64,000 nucleotides of DNA from Metamycoplasma auris (GCF_003253435.1 NZ_QKUB01000003.1:1-64000), one strand, 5' to 3'. Shown: positions 10,382 through 22,693, counted from the stretch's first letter. Program-made: numbers and translations. The notes: a model not told the origin generated them from the sequence alone.

Positions 10382-10903
10382 ATGTCAAATAATAAAAAAT
10401 GGAAGAATAAAAAAATCAACATTAATAACTATAAAAGTTTTGAAATTCAAAGAGAAAAAAAAGAACTTTCTCATTCATGAAAAGTAGCCTTAATTTCTTT
10501 ATTTCTAATTGCAATTCCTTCATTTATTATATTTATTTTAATTGGTAAAGACAGCTGAGCATTTCCTGCCACTAAGGATTTTGAAAGATGAAGTTTTTTA
10601 CTTCCTGTTGCTTTTTTGGTTTCTATTATTCAAATCTCAATTGTATGCTTACTTATTTTTAGATTTAAAGTAATTAAAAAAAGCACATTAACTTTTTTGG
10701 TTCCGTTTGCCATTGCTATGTCTTCCTTTATGGTTTCTTCAGGAACTGAAAATTGAATCTATAGAGTTTTACCAGCAGTTGGTCTTGGATTACTATCACT
10801 TCCAATTTTATTAATCATTAAAAACATTGAAAAAAGACAAGAAACTAAAAAGAAAATTGAAGAAGAAAAATTAGAAAAGCAACATAAATCACTACTAGAC
10901 TAA
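10382..10903 (+). CDS. Hypothetical four-helix membrane protein
   Basis: A 173-residue protein with a basic N-terminus (about 30 residues, Lys/Asn-rich) and about four hydrophobic segments (roughly 32-54, 75-97, 104-122 and 127-147). A charged Lys/Glu-rich cytoplasmic tail ends in HKSLLD. No family was recognised. A GGAG at 10372 precedes the ATG. The gene lies 82 bases upstream of glyA on the same strand and could be cotranscribed with it. Several Trp codons are TGA. The 263-base gap upstream, towards smc, shows no gene and probably holds divergent promoters. Confidence 0.75.
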
Positions 10904-10985
10904 TTAAGTTTAGTTTTTTTATTTTTACAAGATAAAAATTTTGTTTTAAATCTACTTAATTTTCTTTTAGAAAAGGAGAAAAAAT

Positions 10986-12242
10986 ATGTACAAAAAAATA
11001 TCACTTAATGATAAAGAATTAGCTGAAATGATTGAAAATGAAAATAAAAGACAATCAGAACACATTGAATTAATTGCCTCCGAAAATTATGTATCTGAGG
11101 ATGTACTTGCTGCAGTGGGATCGTGTTTAACCAACAAATATGGTGAAGGATATCCTAACAAAAGATACTATGGAGGTTGTGAATTCATTGACCAAGTTGA
11201 AATACTAGCGCAAGAAAGAGCTAAAAAACTATTCAATGTTAATTATGCTAATGTACAACCTTATTCAGGTTCCGTTGCAAATGCCGCCGTCTATATGGCT
11301 CTTTTAAAACCCGGCGAAAAAGTTCTTGGACTTTCTTTAGATTCTGGTGGACATTTAACTCATGGATATCGTATTTCATTTAGTGGTATTTTTTATGAAT
11401 CATATAGTTATACTGTTAATGAAGAAGGAATTATTGATTATGATGAAGTCCTAAAAATCGCTAAGAAAGTTAAACCTAAAATGATTATTTGTGGTTATTC
11501 AGCATATTCGCAAATTGTCGAATTTGATAAATTTAAGAAGATTGCTGATGAGGTTAATGCTTATTTATTTGCCGATATATCACATATATCTGGTTTAGTT
11601 ATTGCTGGTCTTCATCCTTCACCTGTTGGTTATGCTGATGTTATCATGACCACAACACACAAAACCCTAAGAGGGACTAGGGGTGCTATCATCTTAACAA
11701 ACAACGAAGAAATTGCCAAAAAAATAGACCGTGCTGTATTTCCTGGATATCAAGGTGGGGCTTTATTTCACCAAATTGCAGGTAAAGCAGTATCATTCTA
11801 TGAGGCTTTACAACCTGAATTTATTGACTATCAAAAACAACTTCTAAAAAACTCCAAAGTCTTTTGTCAAACTTTTATCAATAAAGGAATAAAGATTATT
11901 TCAGGATTAACACAAAACCATTTGTTTATGATTGATGTTAAAGAATCTTATGGTTTAACTGGAAAAGTGGCTGCAAATATTCTTCAAGAATGTAACATTA
12001 CAGTTAATAAGAATTCGATTCCAAATGATACAGAAAGTCCGTTTGTATCAAGTGGAATTAGGCTCGGTTCAGCAGCAATGACATCAAGGGGTTTCGGTGA
12101 GGATGAATTTATTATTCTAGCTAATTTAATTGATAAACTTTTGAAAGAACCTGCAAATGAAGAACTAAAAAAAGTTATAAAAAAAGAAGTTGCAAAATTA
12201 ACTTCAATGTTTCCAATTAAAAGAAGTTATATCAAAAAATAA
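10986..12242 (+). CDS. glyA: Serine hydroxymethyltransferase
   Basis: A 418-residue PLP enzyme that converts serine and tetrahydrofolate to glycine and methylene-tetrahydrofolate, the main cytosolic one-carbon source. Recognisable motifs are HIELIASENYVSE near the start, YGGCEFID and the PLP lysine motif TTTHKTLRG with Lys226, as well as PGYQGG. The length agrees with the family. AAAGGAG before the ATG sets the start. It is the first well-recognised gene of a plus-strand group that continues with the Asp23-like protein, fakA, plsX and rnc. Confidence 0.97.
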   Translation: MYKKISLNDKELAEMIENENKRQSEHIELIASENYVSEDVLAAVGSCLTNKYGEGYPNKRYYGGCEFIDQVEILAQERAKKLFNVNYANVQPYSGSVANAAVYMALLKPGEKVLGLSLDSGGHLTHGYRISFSGIFYESYSYTVNEEGIIDYDEVLKIAKKVKPKMIICGYSAYSQIVEFDKFKKIADEVNAYLFADISHISGLVIAGLHPSPVGYADVIMTTTHKTLRGTRGAIILTNNEEIAKKIDRAVFPGYQGGALFHQIAGKAVSFYEALQPEFIDYQKQLLKNSKVFCQTFINKGIKIISGLTQNHLFMIDVKESYGLTGKVAANILQECNITVNKNSIPNDTESPFVSSGIRLGSAAMTSRGFGEDEFIILANLIDKLLKEPANEELKKVIKKEVAKLTSMFPIKRSYIKK

Positions 12243-12255
12243 TTGAGGTTTTAAA

Positions 12256-12552
12256 ATGAATTACAATTTACTTGAAACTGAAATAAGAAACTGAATATCA
12301 TCAGTCGCTGGTGTTGTCGACTTTTGTGCATTAGACTCTAAAAATCAGATTGACTTTAAAAACAATGGAATTATTGTTCAAAAAAGTATTAAGGCAAAAA
12401 ATGCAATTGATTTAACTCTTGGATTAATTATTTTAGTAAACCTTAATGCAAGAATTATTGTTGAAGAAATATATCAAATTGTAAGTTACAAACTACAAGA
12501 AAAAAATCTTAAGATTTCTAAATTAAACGTTTATATCAAAGGAATTAAATAA
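12256..12552 (+). CDS. Asp23/Gls24-family protein (YloU-like)
   Basis: A 98-residue protein. The SSVAGVVDF segment, the central KNAIDLTLGLIILVN strand and the INQIVSYKL-type helix near the end fit the Asp23/YloU family, whose members usually lie directly before the DAK2-domain kinase gene fakA (yloU-yloV in Bacillus). The same order occurs here: the stop overlaps the fakA start in TAATG. Its role in mycoplasmas is not established. The start is the first ATG after glyA, 13 bases downstream. Sequence similarity is moderate, so the assignment relies partly on gene order. Confidence 0.75.
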
Positions 12553-14195
12553 TGAGTAAAATTACTGGTAATCAATGAATCAATGCTCTTTTATCTGGGA
12601 CATATAATTTAAAAAATAAACAGAATCTTATTAATGCATTAAACGTTTTTCCAGTGCCTGATGGTGATACTGGATCTAATATGGCTTCAACAATTCTTAG
12701 CATTGAAGAAATAAAAATTTCAGATGATTTGAAAATTTCAGACGTTGCCTCATTAGCGGCACAAAATATGTTATTTTCTGCGCGTGGAAATTCAGGAGTT
12801 ATTTTAAGTCAAATTTTTAAGGGTTTTGCTGTTGCATTTCAAAACAAAAATGAAATCAATGCATATGATCTAGTTAAAGGTTTTGAAGAAGCCTCAAAAT
12901 ACGCTTACAATGCTGTTTTAAAACCAATCGAAGGTACTATTCTAACAGTTATAAGAGAAACATCTGAAGGACTAAAGGATAATATTCTTATTGACGCTGA
13001 TATATTAGATGTTTTAAGGGCTGCACTTTCATTTGCACGTAAGAGTTGTGATAATACTCCTAATTTACTTCCTATACTTAAAGAAGTTAGTGTTACAGAT
13101 TCTGGTGGAGAAGGTCTTTATGCCATTATCGAAGGAATGTATTCATATTTCGAAGGCAATCCAATTTCATTACTTGAAAAAGGTATTGAAGTAAATAAAT
13201 TTATTTCTGACGATGAAGTATTTAATGGTGAATTTGGGTATTGCACAGAGTTTATTATTGAACTAAAAAAACCAAAGAAATTTAACCGTGAAAATCTAAT
13301 TGCTAAATTAGAAAAGCATGGTAATTCTACTGTTGTTGTCAAAGATGATTTTTACCTAAAAGTTCACATTCATGCAATAAAACCTGGAAATATTCTAAAT
13401 TTAGTTGATAATCTTGGTCAGTTTGTAAAAATCAAGATCGAAAATATGACCATGCAAGCTAATGATGGCAAAAAAAATAGTAACGAATTAGCAAAGAAAA
13501 ATAATTCTAATGAGAATGATACTGATGCTAAATTACCTAAAAAATCAGCCGTTATATCATGTAACACAGGAATAGGAATTATTAATCTTTTAAAAGAAAA
13601 TGGCGCTTCTTACATTATTGAAGGCGGTCAAACCAATAATCCGTCAATTAAAGATATAATCTTTGCAATCGATTCAATCAATGCAGAAACTATTTTCATT
13701 TTGCCAAATAATTCAAATATTATTCTTTCAGCTCAACAAGCATCAACAATCATAAAAGATAAAAAAATTATAATCATTCCAACGAAATCACAAGCCCAAA
13801 GTTTAAGTGTTCTATATAACTTCAATGAAGAAAATAGTGTTGAAGATAACCATATTTTAATGAAAGAGGCGTTAACCAATATTCATTATGGTGAGATTGC
13901 TCCTTCAATCAAAACTACAAAACTAAATAACATCAAAGTTAAGGCTGGAAGTTATATGGTTATTAGTGAAGGAAAACTTATTAATACTGCAACAACATTC
14001 AACGAAGCAGCATATAAATTGTTAGATGAAATTGTTAACGAAGAAATTCAATTGGTTACAATCTACTATGGTCAGGGTGTCACTGAAGCTGATATCAATG
14101 AATTAAAAAACTATATTGAAATTAATTTTGATATTCAATTTGAAATTCACAATGGTGGACAAGATATTTATCCATATCTAATTGCAGCGGAATAA
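12552..14195 (+). CDS. fakA: Fatty acid kinase catalytic subunit FakA (DAK2 domain)
   Basis: A 547-residue DhaL/DAK2-domain protein. The nucleotide/Mg motif PDGDTGSNM lies at 36-44, followed by SARGNSGVILSQ. A YloV-type C-terminal region has AVISCNTGIG and ends in QDIYPYLIAAE. FakA phosphorylates fatty acids held by FakB (DegV family, not seen in this window), giving acyl-phosphate for phospholipid synthesis. It is followed by plsX, which fits this role. The ATG at 12552 overlaps the preceding stop, and the first 34 codons contain a TGA Trp (NQWINALL). A Lys/Asn-rich linker near residue 300 separates the two halves. Confidence 0.9.
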
Positions 14196-14216
14196 GCTAA
14201 ATTAAGGAGTAAAACA

Positions 14217-15242
14217 ATGAAAAAAATAGTCTTTGATGTAATGAATAATGATAATGGAATTTATGACGCAATTAAAGGTGCTATAGCATTTAAAATAAAA
14301 AATCCAGAATATAAGATTGCATTAGTAGGTAATAAAGAAATCATTGAGGCTGAATTATCAAAGAATAATCCAACTATCAATAAAGATTCATTCACAATCA
14401 TTGATTCAAAAAATATCATTCATCTTAGTTCTTCTCCAAGAGATGCACTAAAAAATCCATCATCAATGTTAGATGCATTTAATTACCTAATTGAAAATGA
14501 TTATGATGCAATTTTGAGTAGTGGTGATAGTGGCGCTTTTACAACACTTTCAATGCTTAAAATAAAAAGATTAAACAATGTTGAAAGAATTGCATTTATG
14601 CCTATTCTTCCAACATTAATTGGCAAACACACCCTACTTTTAGACGCTGGGGCGAATATCGAAACCTCTGCTGAATATCTAAATAATTGAGCAATTTTAG
14701 CAACTTATTATCATAAATTAATTTTCAATAGCAATATCAAACCAAGTATTGGGCTTTTAAACATTGGAACTGAAGAATATAAAGGAAGTCCTTTAAATAA
14801 AGAGGCTTACAAAATTTTAAGAGAAAACCAACATATCAATTTTTATGGCTTTATTGAACCAAAGGATGCAATTGAAGGAAAAATTGATATTATCCTAGCT
14901 GATGGACAAAGTGGAAATATATTTTTAAAAACCTTAGAGTCTTCATTCCTTGGCTTCGGTAAAATGTTAAAGGATATAATCCATACAAATATAGTTACAA
15001 AATTTGGTGGTTTACTTCTTAAAAAACAACTAAAGAAAATGAAAAGCAATTTTGATTATCGGAATGTCGGTGGTGCCTACATTATTGGATTAGACAAAGT
15101 CGTTGTTAAAGCTCATGGTGGTTCAGATGAGATTGCTTTCGAAGGTGCTTTAAATCAAATCAAAAATCTTTTAGACAAAGAAACCTTTATTGATGATCTT
15201 AAAAAGGAATTAGATAATATAAATTATGTTTCAATTGAATAA
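14217..15242 (+). CDS. plsX: Phosphate acyltransferase PlsX
   Basis: A 341-residue PlsX-family enzyme that exchanges acyl groups between acyl-ACP and phosphate to give acyl-phosphate for PlsY. Recognisable parts are IALVGN, ILSSGDSGAF, FMPILPT and GAYIIGL...VVKAHG near the end. The usual N-terminal DAMGGDxAP motif is replaced by DVMNNDNG, a notable divergence. AAGGAG precedes the ATG. The stop overlaps the rnc start by 17 bases, giving the classic plsX-rnc pair. plsY lies at 51.3 kb. One TGA Trp falls at 14688-14690 (NNWAILATYY). Confidence 0.93.
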
Positions 15243-15945
15243 ACAAGACCAAATATTTTGAAATGATCTATCTAAACTTTTAGTTGAATTTGAGCTTCCT
15301 ATATATTTTGTGTCTGATGAAAAGAAATATATTTTTATAACTGCATTTACACATAAATCATATTCAAATGAACATAGAAATTCTGAACATAATGACTATC
15401 TTGAATTTATTGGAGATGGAGTTCTTCAATTCATTGTTACAGATTGAATAGCAAAGAGAAATCCTACTTGAGAATCGGGTTTAGCTACACAACTTCGAAG
15501 TTCAATTGTTGATAAAAATAATTTATCCGACCTTGCAGAAGAATATGAATTATTCAGATATTTAAGACATTCAAAATCTGCCTTTATTAATGGAATTAAT
15601 CGAAAAACAATTTCTAATCTTTATGAGGCTTTTATTGGTGCTGTATATGTTGCCTTTGGCATCGAAACTGCAATGAGAATAGCAGAACAAACACTAGGTA
15701 AAACTTTTGATTCACACTACTATTCGCAACACTCACATCCTAAGAATGTATTACAAGAATTTTTTCAACAATCAAGTAACTCGAACGTTGAATATAAAAC
15801 AGAAAAACTTCCTAACAATATTTTTCACTCTTCAGTTATATTTCAATGAGTTAAATATGGTGAAGGAAGAGGGTATTCAAAAAAAGAAGCAGAAACCAAT
15901 GCAGCAATTGATGCATTAAAGAAATTAAAAACAATAGTAAAATAG
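15226..15945 (+). CDS. rnc: Ribonuclease III
   Basis: A 239-residue double-strand-specific endoribonuclease that processes rRNA and mRNA. The family signature appears as HNDYLEFIGDGVL (55-67), with the catalytic Glu/Asp pair. NLYEAFIGAVYVAFG gives the second acidic site. A double-stranded RNA-binding domain at about 155-235 begins HPKNVLQEFFQQ and ends with KKEAETNAA. The ATG lies inside the plsX 3' end, so the two are translationally coupled. Four TGA Trp codons lie in frame. A long bidirectional terminator begins at its stop codon. Confidence 0.96.
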
Positions 15946-15997
15946 TGATTTTAAATTGTAATAAAACTTTTATAAAACAATTTAAAATCACTATTTT
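15939..15997. terminator. Bidirectional terminator between rnc and polC
   Basis: A perfect 21-bp inverted repeat (15939-15959 with 15977-15997) has A/T-rich outer arms that give T runs on both strands. It serves the convergent genes rnc and polC and overlaps the rnc stop codon. Confidence 0.9.
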
Positions 15998-16006
15998 TAT
16001 TTATTC

Positions 16007-19000
16007 TTAAAATAATTCAACTTGATTGGTTTCGTTTAAATCTTTTAGAATTCCTAATCTTCTTAACTCGTTACAAATTTTTATATTTATTTTTGCTCTT
16101 TCTGTTAAATCCTCAATAGAAAGAAATGGAGATTCTGCTCTTGCCTTAATAATTGATTCAGCAACTGTCTCACCTAAGCCATCAACAACATTAAATGGAG
16201 GGATTAGTGATTTTTTATCCTTGTCTACAATTCAATTTTTAGCATCAGATTTTTCTAGTGATACATTTTGAATACTAAATCCTCTTGCATACATTTCCTT
16301 AGTAATTTCAAATGTTGTTATTAGCGCAGATTCTTTTGTTGAAAGAGGATTTGCCTTATCATTTTTACGATTTTTATAATCATATAGTATTTCACTAACT
16401 TTGTTATATCCGTTTGACATAACCTCAATATCTATTGCATCAGGTCGTATTGAAAAATATGAAGCATAAAATTCAAGTGGATAATATAGTTTATATCATC
16501 CGATTCTTCAAGCCATAATAACATATGCAGTCGCATGAGCCTTAGGAAACATATATTCAATTTTTTTAAGTGAATTAATATATCAATCAGGAACGTTACT
16601 ATTGATTAATAGATCTTCTTGTTCAACAGTCAATCCCTTTCCCTTACGTACTCTTTCCATAATCTCAAAAGCCACTAAAGGCTCAATTTTTCTTTTTATT
16701 AACTCTTGCATGATATCATCACGACAACAAACACAATCTTTTAGTTTAAACCCTTTTTTTACTAACTCTTCAGCATTTCCTGCTCACACATTTGTTCCAT
16801 GACTCAATCCACTCAATAGAATTAAGTCATTAAATGTCCGAGGTTGTGCTTCCTTTAACATTCCACGCACAAAATTTGTTCCAAATTCAGGTAGTCCATA
16901 TGCCCCAGTTGTTTCATTATCAATCATACTTGGACTTATTTTCATTGATTCAGTTGTATAAAATAATTTCATTACTTCTTTATCAAATTTAGGAATACTT
17001 TTTACACTTACACCAGTTAAATCTTCAAGCATTTTTATCGTTGTTGGATCATCATGTCCAAGTAAATCAAGTTTTAAAACATTATCATGAATAGATTCGA
17101 AATTAAAATGCGTTGTTTTTCAGGTACTATTAGTATCATTTGCTGGATAATTAACTGGCGTAAAATCCTCAACATCAAACTCTTTTGGAATAACAATTAT
17201 TCCTCCAGGATGCTGACCTGTTGTTCTCTTAACTCCCGCTGCTTTTGATGCTAGAAAATCCAAAAAAGTTCTTGATCAAGGAATCTCATCTTTTCTTTCT
17301 TCATGCATATATTTTTCACAAAATCCAAATGCTGTTTTTAGTGCAATTTTTGATATTGTTCCAGCTCTAAAAGAGTGATCATCACCAAATAATTCTCTAA
17401 CTAGATTATGAATTGTAGGTTGATATTCACCACTAAAATTTAAATCAATGTCAGGAACCTTATTTGCTTCGAATCCCAAGAATGTTTCAAATGGAATATT
17501 ATGTCCGTCCTTTGAAAGCATTTGATCGCATTTTGGACATCTTTTATCAGGTAAATCTCAACCTGAATAAATATTTGAATCTTCACTTCATTCAAAATAT
17601 TTACAATTTGAACATAAATAATGTGGTTCAAGCGGATTAACTTCGGATATTTGAGATAAATTAGCAACGATTGACGAACCTACTGATCCTCTACTTCCTA
17701 CTAAGTATCCATCTTCATTTGATCTTTTTACTAACTTATGACTTATTCAATAAATTGCTGAATAACCATATTTAATAATTGGATTTAATTCTTTTTCAAC
17801 ACGTTCAATAATTTTTTTATCTGGATTGCTTCCATATTTTTCATATAAGTTCTTGTAAACTAATTCTCTTAATTTTACTGGTGAATTGTCAAAACTAGGT
17901 ACATACAATTTGTCTTTTATAACTTGAATATCTTCAATTTGTTCAACAATCTTCTTAGGATTATTAATCACAAGATCCTTTATTATCTTTTCATCGCCTA
18001 AGAAAATAAATTGATCAATCATTTCTCTTGTTGTTAAATATTTAAATGAAGGTTGTGCTCTTCCTTTTAATCAATGCTTTCCTCCACCTAGTGACGGAGC
18101 ATTAATATAGATTGCATGAATTTGTTTTTGGTATTCATAAACATATCTAGCATCCGAAGTAGCAATGCACATTTTATTTAATGATTTACATTTTGTTAGC
18201 AAATCTTTATAGGCTCATTGTAGGTCTGACATTGAAATATCTTCAATTTTTACATAATAAACAAAGGAATCAATCGGAGGAAGTTCAATATAGTCAAAAT
18301 TCTTGATTTCTTCAATGATTTCATCATCAGTTCCAAACAACACCTTATCTCATAAAAGGGATTGATTTGTTGCTGAACCAAATAAAAGATTAGGATATTT
18401 GTCTTTATCTTCAATGTAAAATTTTGGTCCATCAGCAAAGTCATTTGTCAATGAATTAGATAATATTTTGAATAATTCTTTCAATCCTTGTTGATTTTTT
18501 GCTAGCACTCTAATTTCTGATGATCTTCTTCTTTTAGCTCATAATGATGTATCATAGTTAAATAAATCCATTGAACTGAATATTTGTTTTTCAATATTTA
18601 ATCTAGATATCATTCGCAATCACACTTGAGCTAAAACATTGGCATCATAATCTGCTCTATGTGCCTCAGCAACATTGTATGCTATATTAAAACGTTTACA
18701 TACTCTTTCTAATTTATGTAATCTATCATCAGTATCTAATAGGTATGAAACTCTTAAGGTATCAATACAAACCAAATTACTTATATCTAAATTTAATTCC
18801 TTAAATTTTTGAAAACACATTCGCATATCGAAACTACCATTATGTGCGACAGCAATACGATTGTTTAAAATTTCATATATCTTTTTAATTCCTTCTTCTT
18901 GTTCATAACCTTTTGCTAACATTGATTCATTGATATTTGTCAATTCTTGAATCTTTTGTGTTAGTGGTTTATTTGTTTTTAAGAAGAATTGAATCTTTTC

Positions 19001-20317
19001 AATCTGTTTTCCATTTTTTATAATCGAAGCACCAAATTCGATAATATCATCAAATCTTGAAGAAAGTCCAGTTGTTTCAAGGTCAAAAACAACGTATTCT
19101 GCATCAGACAATATAAAATCTTTATATCCAATAAAAATTGAATTCTTATTCGATATAGTTGATAACGTGGCTCCATATATTGGTTTAATTGTCTTATTTT
19201 TCTTTAAGAGATTATAGAAGCTTGGAAAACTTTGGACATTATCTAGATCGGTGATTGCAATAGCTTTATGTCCTAATTTTTCCATTGCCTCAATATATTC
19301 TTCTGGCGATGAAATTCCATCTTGAGCACTCATGTTTGTTCTAACTGCCAAATCAATTCTTTTTTCAGTTTCATTATCTTGTGTAATTGAAACTAATGAT
19401 TCAGTTGGTGTGTATCAATTCTTGCCTGATGTTAAAATAAATTTACTTTTGGTATACGTATCATCACTTAGAAGACCTTGAACATAAATTGTGTCACCTA
19501 TTTTTAGGTTAGGTTTTTCATCATTTATATCTTGAATATATTTAATTGCAATTGCTTCTTTATAGTCAGAAATTCGAATGTTTAAAATTCTCTTATTTGT
19601 ATTTGTCGTTCTTCATTCAAGAAAGAAAATTTCTCCTTTTAACATCACTCTAATCTGCTCAAATGTGATTAACGCATCAGAAATACTCATCTCAATTGGT
19701 TTATGTGATGCTTTATAAGATTTATTAAAAAATGGATTATTATCGTCCTTTGATAAAGATTTATTGTTAGTATCCTTCTTGATTGAATCAAAAGAATTAA
19801 TTAAATCTTTGACAATTGTTTTTCCTTCATTAATTTCTTTTTTTTCACTTAATTTATACAAAGGAGTAAGAAACTCGAATCCTATTTTTTCAAGACATAA
19901 TTTTATTTCTCTATCAAAGGATTTAAAAGACTCATACGCCTTTTTGGTTGGAATATTGAATGAAATTTGGTTATCATTTAAGTCTAAAATTTCAGGATTA
20001 ATAAACCCTGAAATTGAATGTAATCTACGATATGAAGTATCTATCATGTATTTTAAATAATCAGCAATAACTTTTTTATCTAAAATCATATTTTGAACAT
20101 ATAGATTAATTTTACAATCTGGAAATTTAGAGCGCATTGCCTTCTTAAACTCAAGATATTTGGTTATTTCAATATGTTCTTCAAATTGAATATCAAAGAT
20201 TCAATTTTTAAGACTTGCTAATGCAGGCTGCACAGATAAAAGTTTTGTACCCTCAAATAAACTTGAAGGTTTAAAATTTATTTCCTTACATAAATTTTCA
20301 AAACCTTTGTCTAGCAT
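16007..20317 (-). CDS. polC: DNA polymerase III alpha subunit, PolC type
   Basis: A 1436-residue replicative polymerase. An N-terminal OB-type region precedes a PHP domain interrupted by a DnaQ-like 3'-5' exonuclease with FDLETTG (Asp412, Glu414). The polymerase and finger regions include a Cys4 zinc site (with CPKC). The end reads RRLGILKDLNETNQVELF, typical of PolC. The PHP metal site looks degenerate: where Bacillus PolC has LHLHT this protein has LAVRT, and TDH is TDL. All segments are in one frame with many TGA Trp codons, so this is not a broken gene. AAGGGGAG precedes the ATG. It is the last gene of pyrH-frr-cdsA-polC. Confidence 0.97.
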
Positions 20318-20334
20318 AATAACTCCCCTTAAAA

Positions 20335-21312
20335 TTATTTGATTAATAGAATTAAGGACATAGATATCGCAACAAAAGACATTGAATCAAAACGATCCAT
20401 AAAGCCTCCATGTCCTGGAATAAGATTAGAAAAATCTTTAATTCCTAATATTCTTTTTATCCCTGAGAATACCAAATCACCAATGATTGAAGCAATAGGT
20501 AAAATAAACAAACCAGTCACTAATTGTCTTCAATTTGTTAGTATTAAGAAAATAGATGGACCTTGCATTAAGTGTCCTAAGTACATTGTAATAAATACAA
20601 AAAGAGAACCAAATATAAAACCAATAATTACTCCTTCTCAAGATTTCTTGGGACTAATTGTTGGCGCAAATCCGACCTTTATTATCTTTCTTCCTAATAA
20701 TGATCCACCAATATATGCCATTGAATCTGTAAATATTGGAATTGTAATCATGGCAAATAATAAATATATGTTTGCTGCATTAAAAATAAAAATTGCCTTA
20801 AATGCTAGCGGAATAAATCATGTTACAAAAATAACAATTAAATAAGAATTTATTTTTCTTTTTAATTTAGCTTTTGAAACAAAAAGCTCAACTAAATAGA
20901 TGAAAGAAATCAATGTAATTAGAATCAATAATTGAAGAACTCTAAATTTTGTTATTTCATCATAGCCAAAGAACACAGTTAACTTAATTTGTTCAACTAA
21001 AGTTTGAATGTCAATCCCAGTATTACTTGCTAAATTTATAAATGAATTATTTGGATTATTTTCTTGATTTATAAATCAATTAATAGGCATCAACCATATT
21101 AAAACACTAGATATTGAAATTATGATACTTTCTCATTTTCTTAAAATTCGATGTGAAATAACTTCATAGACTGCCCATGTTGAAATTAAACTATAAAATA
21201 TGATTCCAATTATTTTTCCTGAAATTTTTCCATAATAAATTACAAATAAAAAAGGTATCAATATTAATAACAAAATGATTGCAGATTTTAATCTAACTTT
21301 TATATCTTTCAT
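20335..21312 (-). CDS. cdsA: Phosphatidate cytidylyltransferase CdsA
   Basis: A 325-residue multi-pass membrane enzyme making CDP-diacylglycerol from phosphatidate and CTP. It has about eight hydrophobic segments. The signature appears as SPKKSWEG, then GDLVFSGIKR, GIKDFS and PGHGGFMDRFDS near the C-terminus. Asp and His positions match the family. It lies 17 bases upstream of polC and 57 bases downstream of frr. The product feeds phosphatidylglycerol and cardiolipin synthesis. Confidence 0.95.
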
Positions 21313-21369
21313 TTCTTTATCCTAATCTGTTTTAAATTAATTTGACATAAAACAGTTAACTTAAAGAAT

Positions 21370-21921
21370 TTAAATTGTCATTAATTCTTTTTCTTTTGTC
21401 TTAAGTAGATTATTCACTTGTTCAATTGCTTTATCAATTTCTTTTTGAATTTGATCTAAAAAATTCTTTTGTAAGTCTTCAGATAGTTCTTTATCTGCTT
21501 TTATTTGCTTATTTATGTCTTGGCGAATTTGTCTAATTACTATTTTTGCTTGCTCAGATAATTGTGCTAAGACCTTAGTCATTTCAATACGTTTTTCAGT
21601 AGTCATTTGAGGATATATCAATCTTAATTGATGTCCAACATTAACAATTGTAATGTTTAGTTTTTGATCCATTAATGTTTTTTCAATCGCCTTTAAAATC
21701 CCCATATCATATGGTTTAACTAGTAATTCTAAGGGTCCATTAGGTGTGATTGATGCTAATTCTTCCAAACTCATTCATGAATCATAGTAATTAATTTTGA
21801 TTTTATTAATCAATGTTGGATTCGCCTTTCCAACTGCAACCTTTAATAATTGATGCTCAAAATTATTAATTGCTTTATCAATACTATCTTTTAATTCTTC
21901 AATATAAAAACTCAACTCCAT
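21370..21921 (-). CDS. frr: Ribosome recycling factor
   Basis: A 183-residue protein that splits post-termination ribosomes with EF-G. It has the family-typical GKANPTLINKIKINYYDSW, where the Trp is TGA, then QLRLIYPQMTTEKR and IRQIRQDINKQI in the helical bundle. Length agrees with the family. It lies 18 bases downstream of pyrH, the usual order. The start at 21921 gives a normal helix-1 length. Confidence 0.96.
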
Positions 21922-21939
21922 ACTTCTTCCTTATATTAT

Positions 21940-22674
21940 TTATTCCTTTATTTCTTTTGTAATAAGTGTATTTGGGATTCTATTTTCAATTGCTCTTAAT
22001 AAGGCATTTTCTTCATTAATATCAAAAATGATTATGTCAATATTGTTATCTTTTGCCATTGATGCAGCTGTTTGATCAATAACTCTTAGATCTTTTTCCA
22101 ATAATTGATCATAAGTTATTTTGTCAAACTTAATTGCATTTTTATTAAATTTAGGATCGCTATCATAAACTCCATCAACATTATTTTTTCCCATTAGAAT
22201 TGCATCAGCTTCAATTTCAGATGCATATAATGTTGAAGCAGTATCAGTTGTAAAAAATGGTCTTCCAGTTCCACCTGCAAAAATAACAACCTCGCCATCG
22301 CGTAAGTATTTTTTTGCTTTTTCATTAATATATACTTCACAAACCTTCGGATCCATTGTTAGAGAAGATAAAACTCGTGATTGTAGGCCGTTATTTTCAA
22401 ATCCAGATTGAAGTGCTAAAGCATTCATAGTTGTTGCAAGCATTCCGATATAGTCAGCTCTTACTCGATTTATTCCATTCTTAGCTGCGCTAGTTCCTCG
22501 CCAAAAGTTTCCGCCGCCAACAACTATTGCTACTTCAACATTATTACTAATTATTGTTTTTAGTTGTTTTGCAAATTTTGTAACTAGTTCATAGTCAATT
22601 GCTAAATGTTTATCTTTGTTAGCGAGCCCTTCACCAGATAGTTTGATTAAAATTCTTTTATATTTATAATTCAC
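21940..22674 (-). CDS. pyrH: UMP kinase
   Basis: A 244-residue hexameric bacterial-type uridylate kinase (amino acid kinase fold) forming UDP. Motifs are KRILIKLSGE at the start, VVGGGNFWRG, RADYIGMLATTMNA and FAGGTGRPFFTTDT. There is no TGA in the open frame. It is the first gene of the pyrH-frr-cdsA-polC group. The 100-base gap upstream contains a 22-bp perfect palindrome. Confidence 0.96.
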   Translation of the reverse strand: MNYKYKRILIKLSGEGLANKDKHLAIDYELVTKFAKQLKTIISNNVEVAIVVGGGNFWRGTSAAKNGINRVRADYIGMLATTMNALALQSGFENNGLQSRVLSSLTMDPKVCEVYINEKAKKYLRDGEVVIFAGGTGRPFFTTDTASTLYASEIEADAILMGKNNVDGVYDSDPKFNKNAIKFDKITYDQLLEKDLRVIDQTAASMAKDNNIDIIIFDINEENALLRAIENRIPNTLITKEIKE

Positions 22675-22693
22675 GATAACCTCATTAAACCAA

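Noticed and set aside
16007..20317. polC, smc, pcrA and others appear split into many fragments.
   Set aside because: All fragments lie in the same frame and are separated only by TGA, which is Trp in this organism, so these are single intact genes.
20339..20845. Long plus-strand open frame across cdsA.
   Set aside because: It is antisense to cdsA, whose conserved motifs are clear, and has no recognisable protein features.
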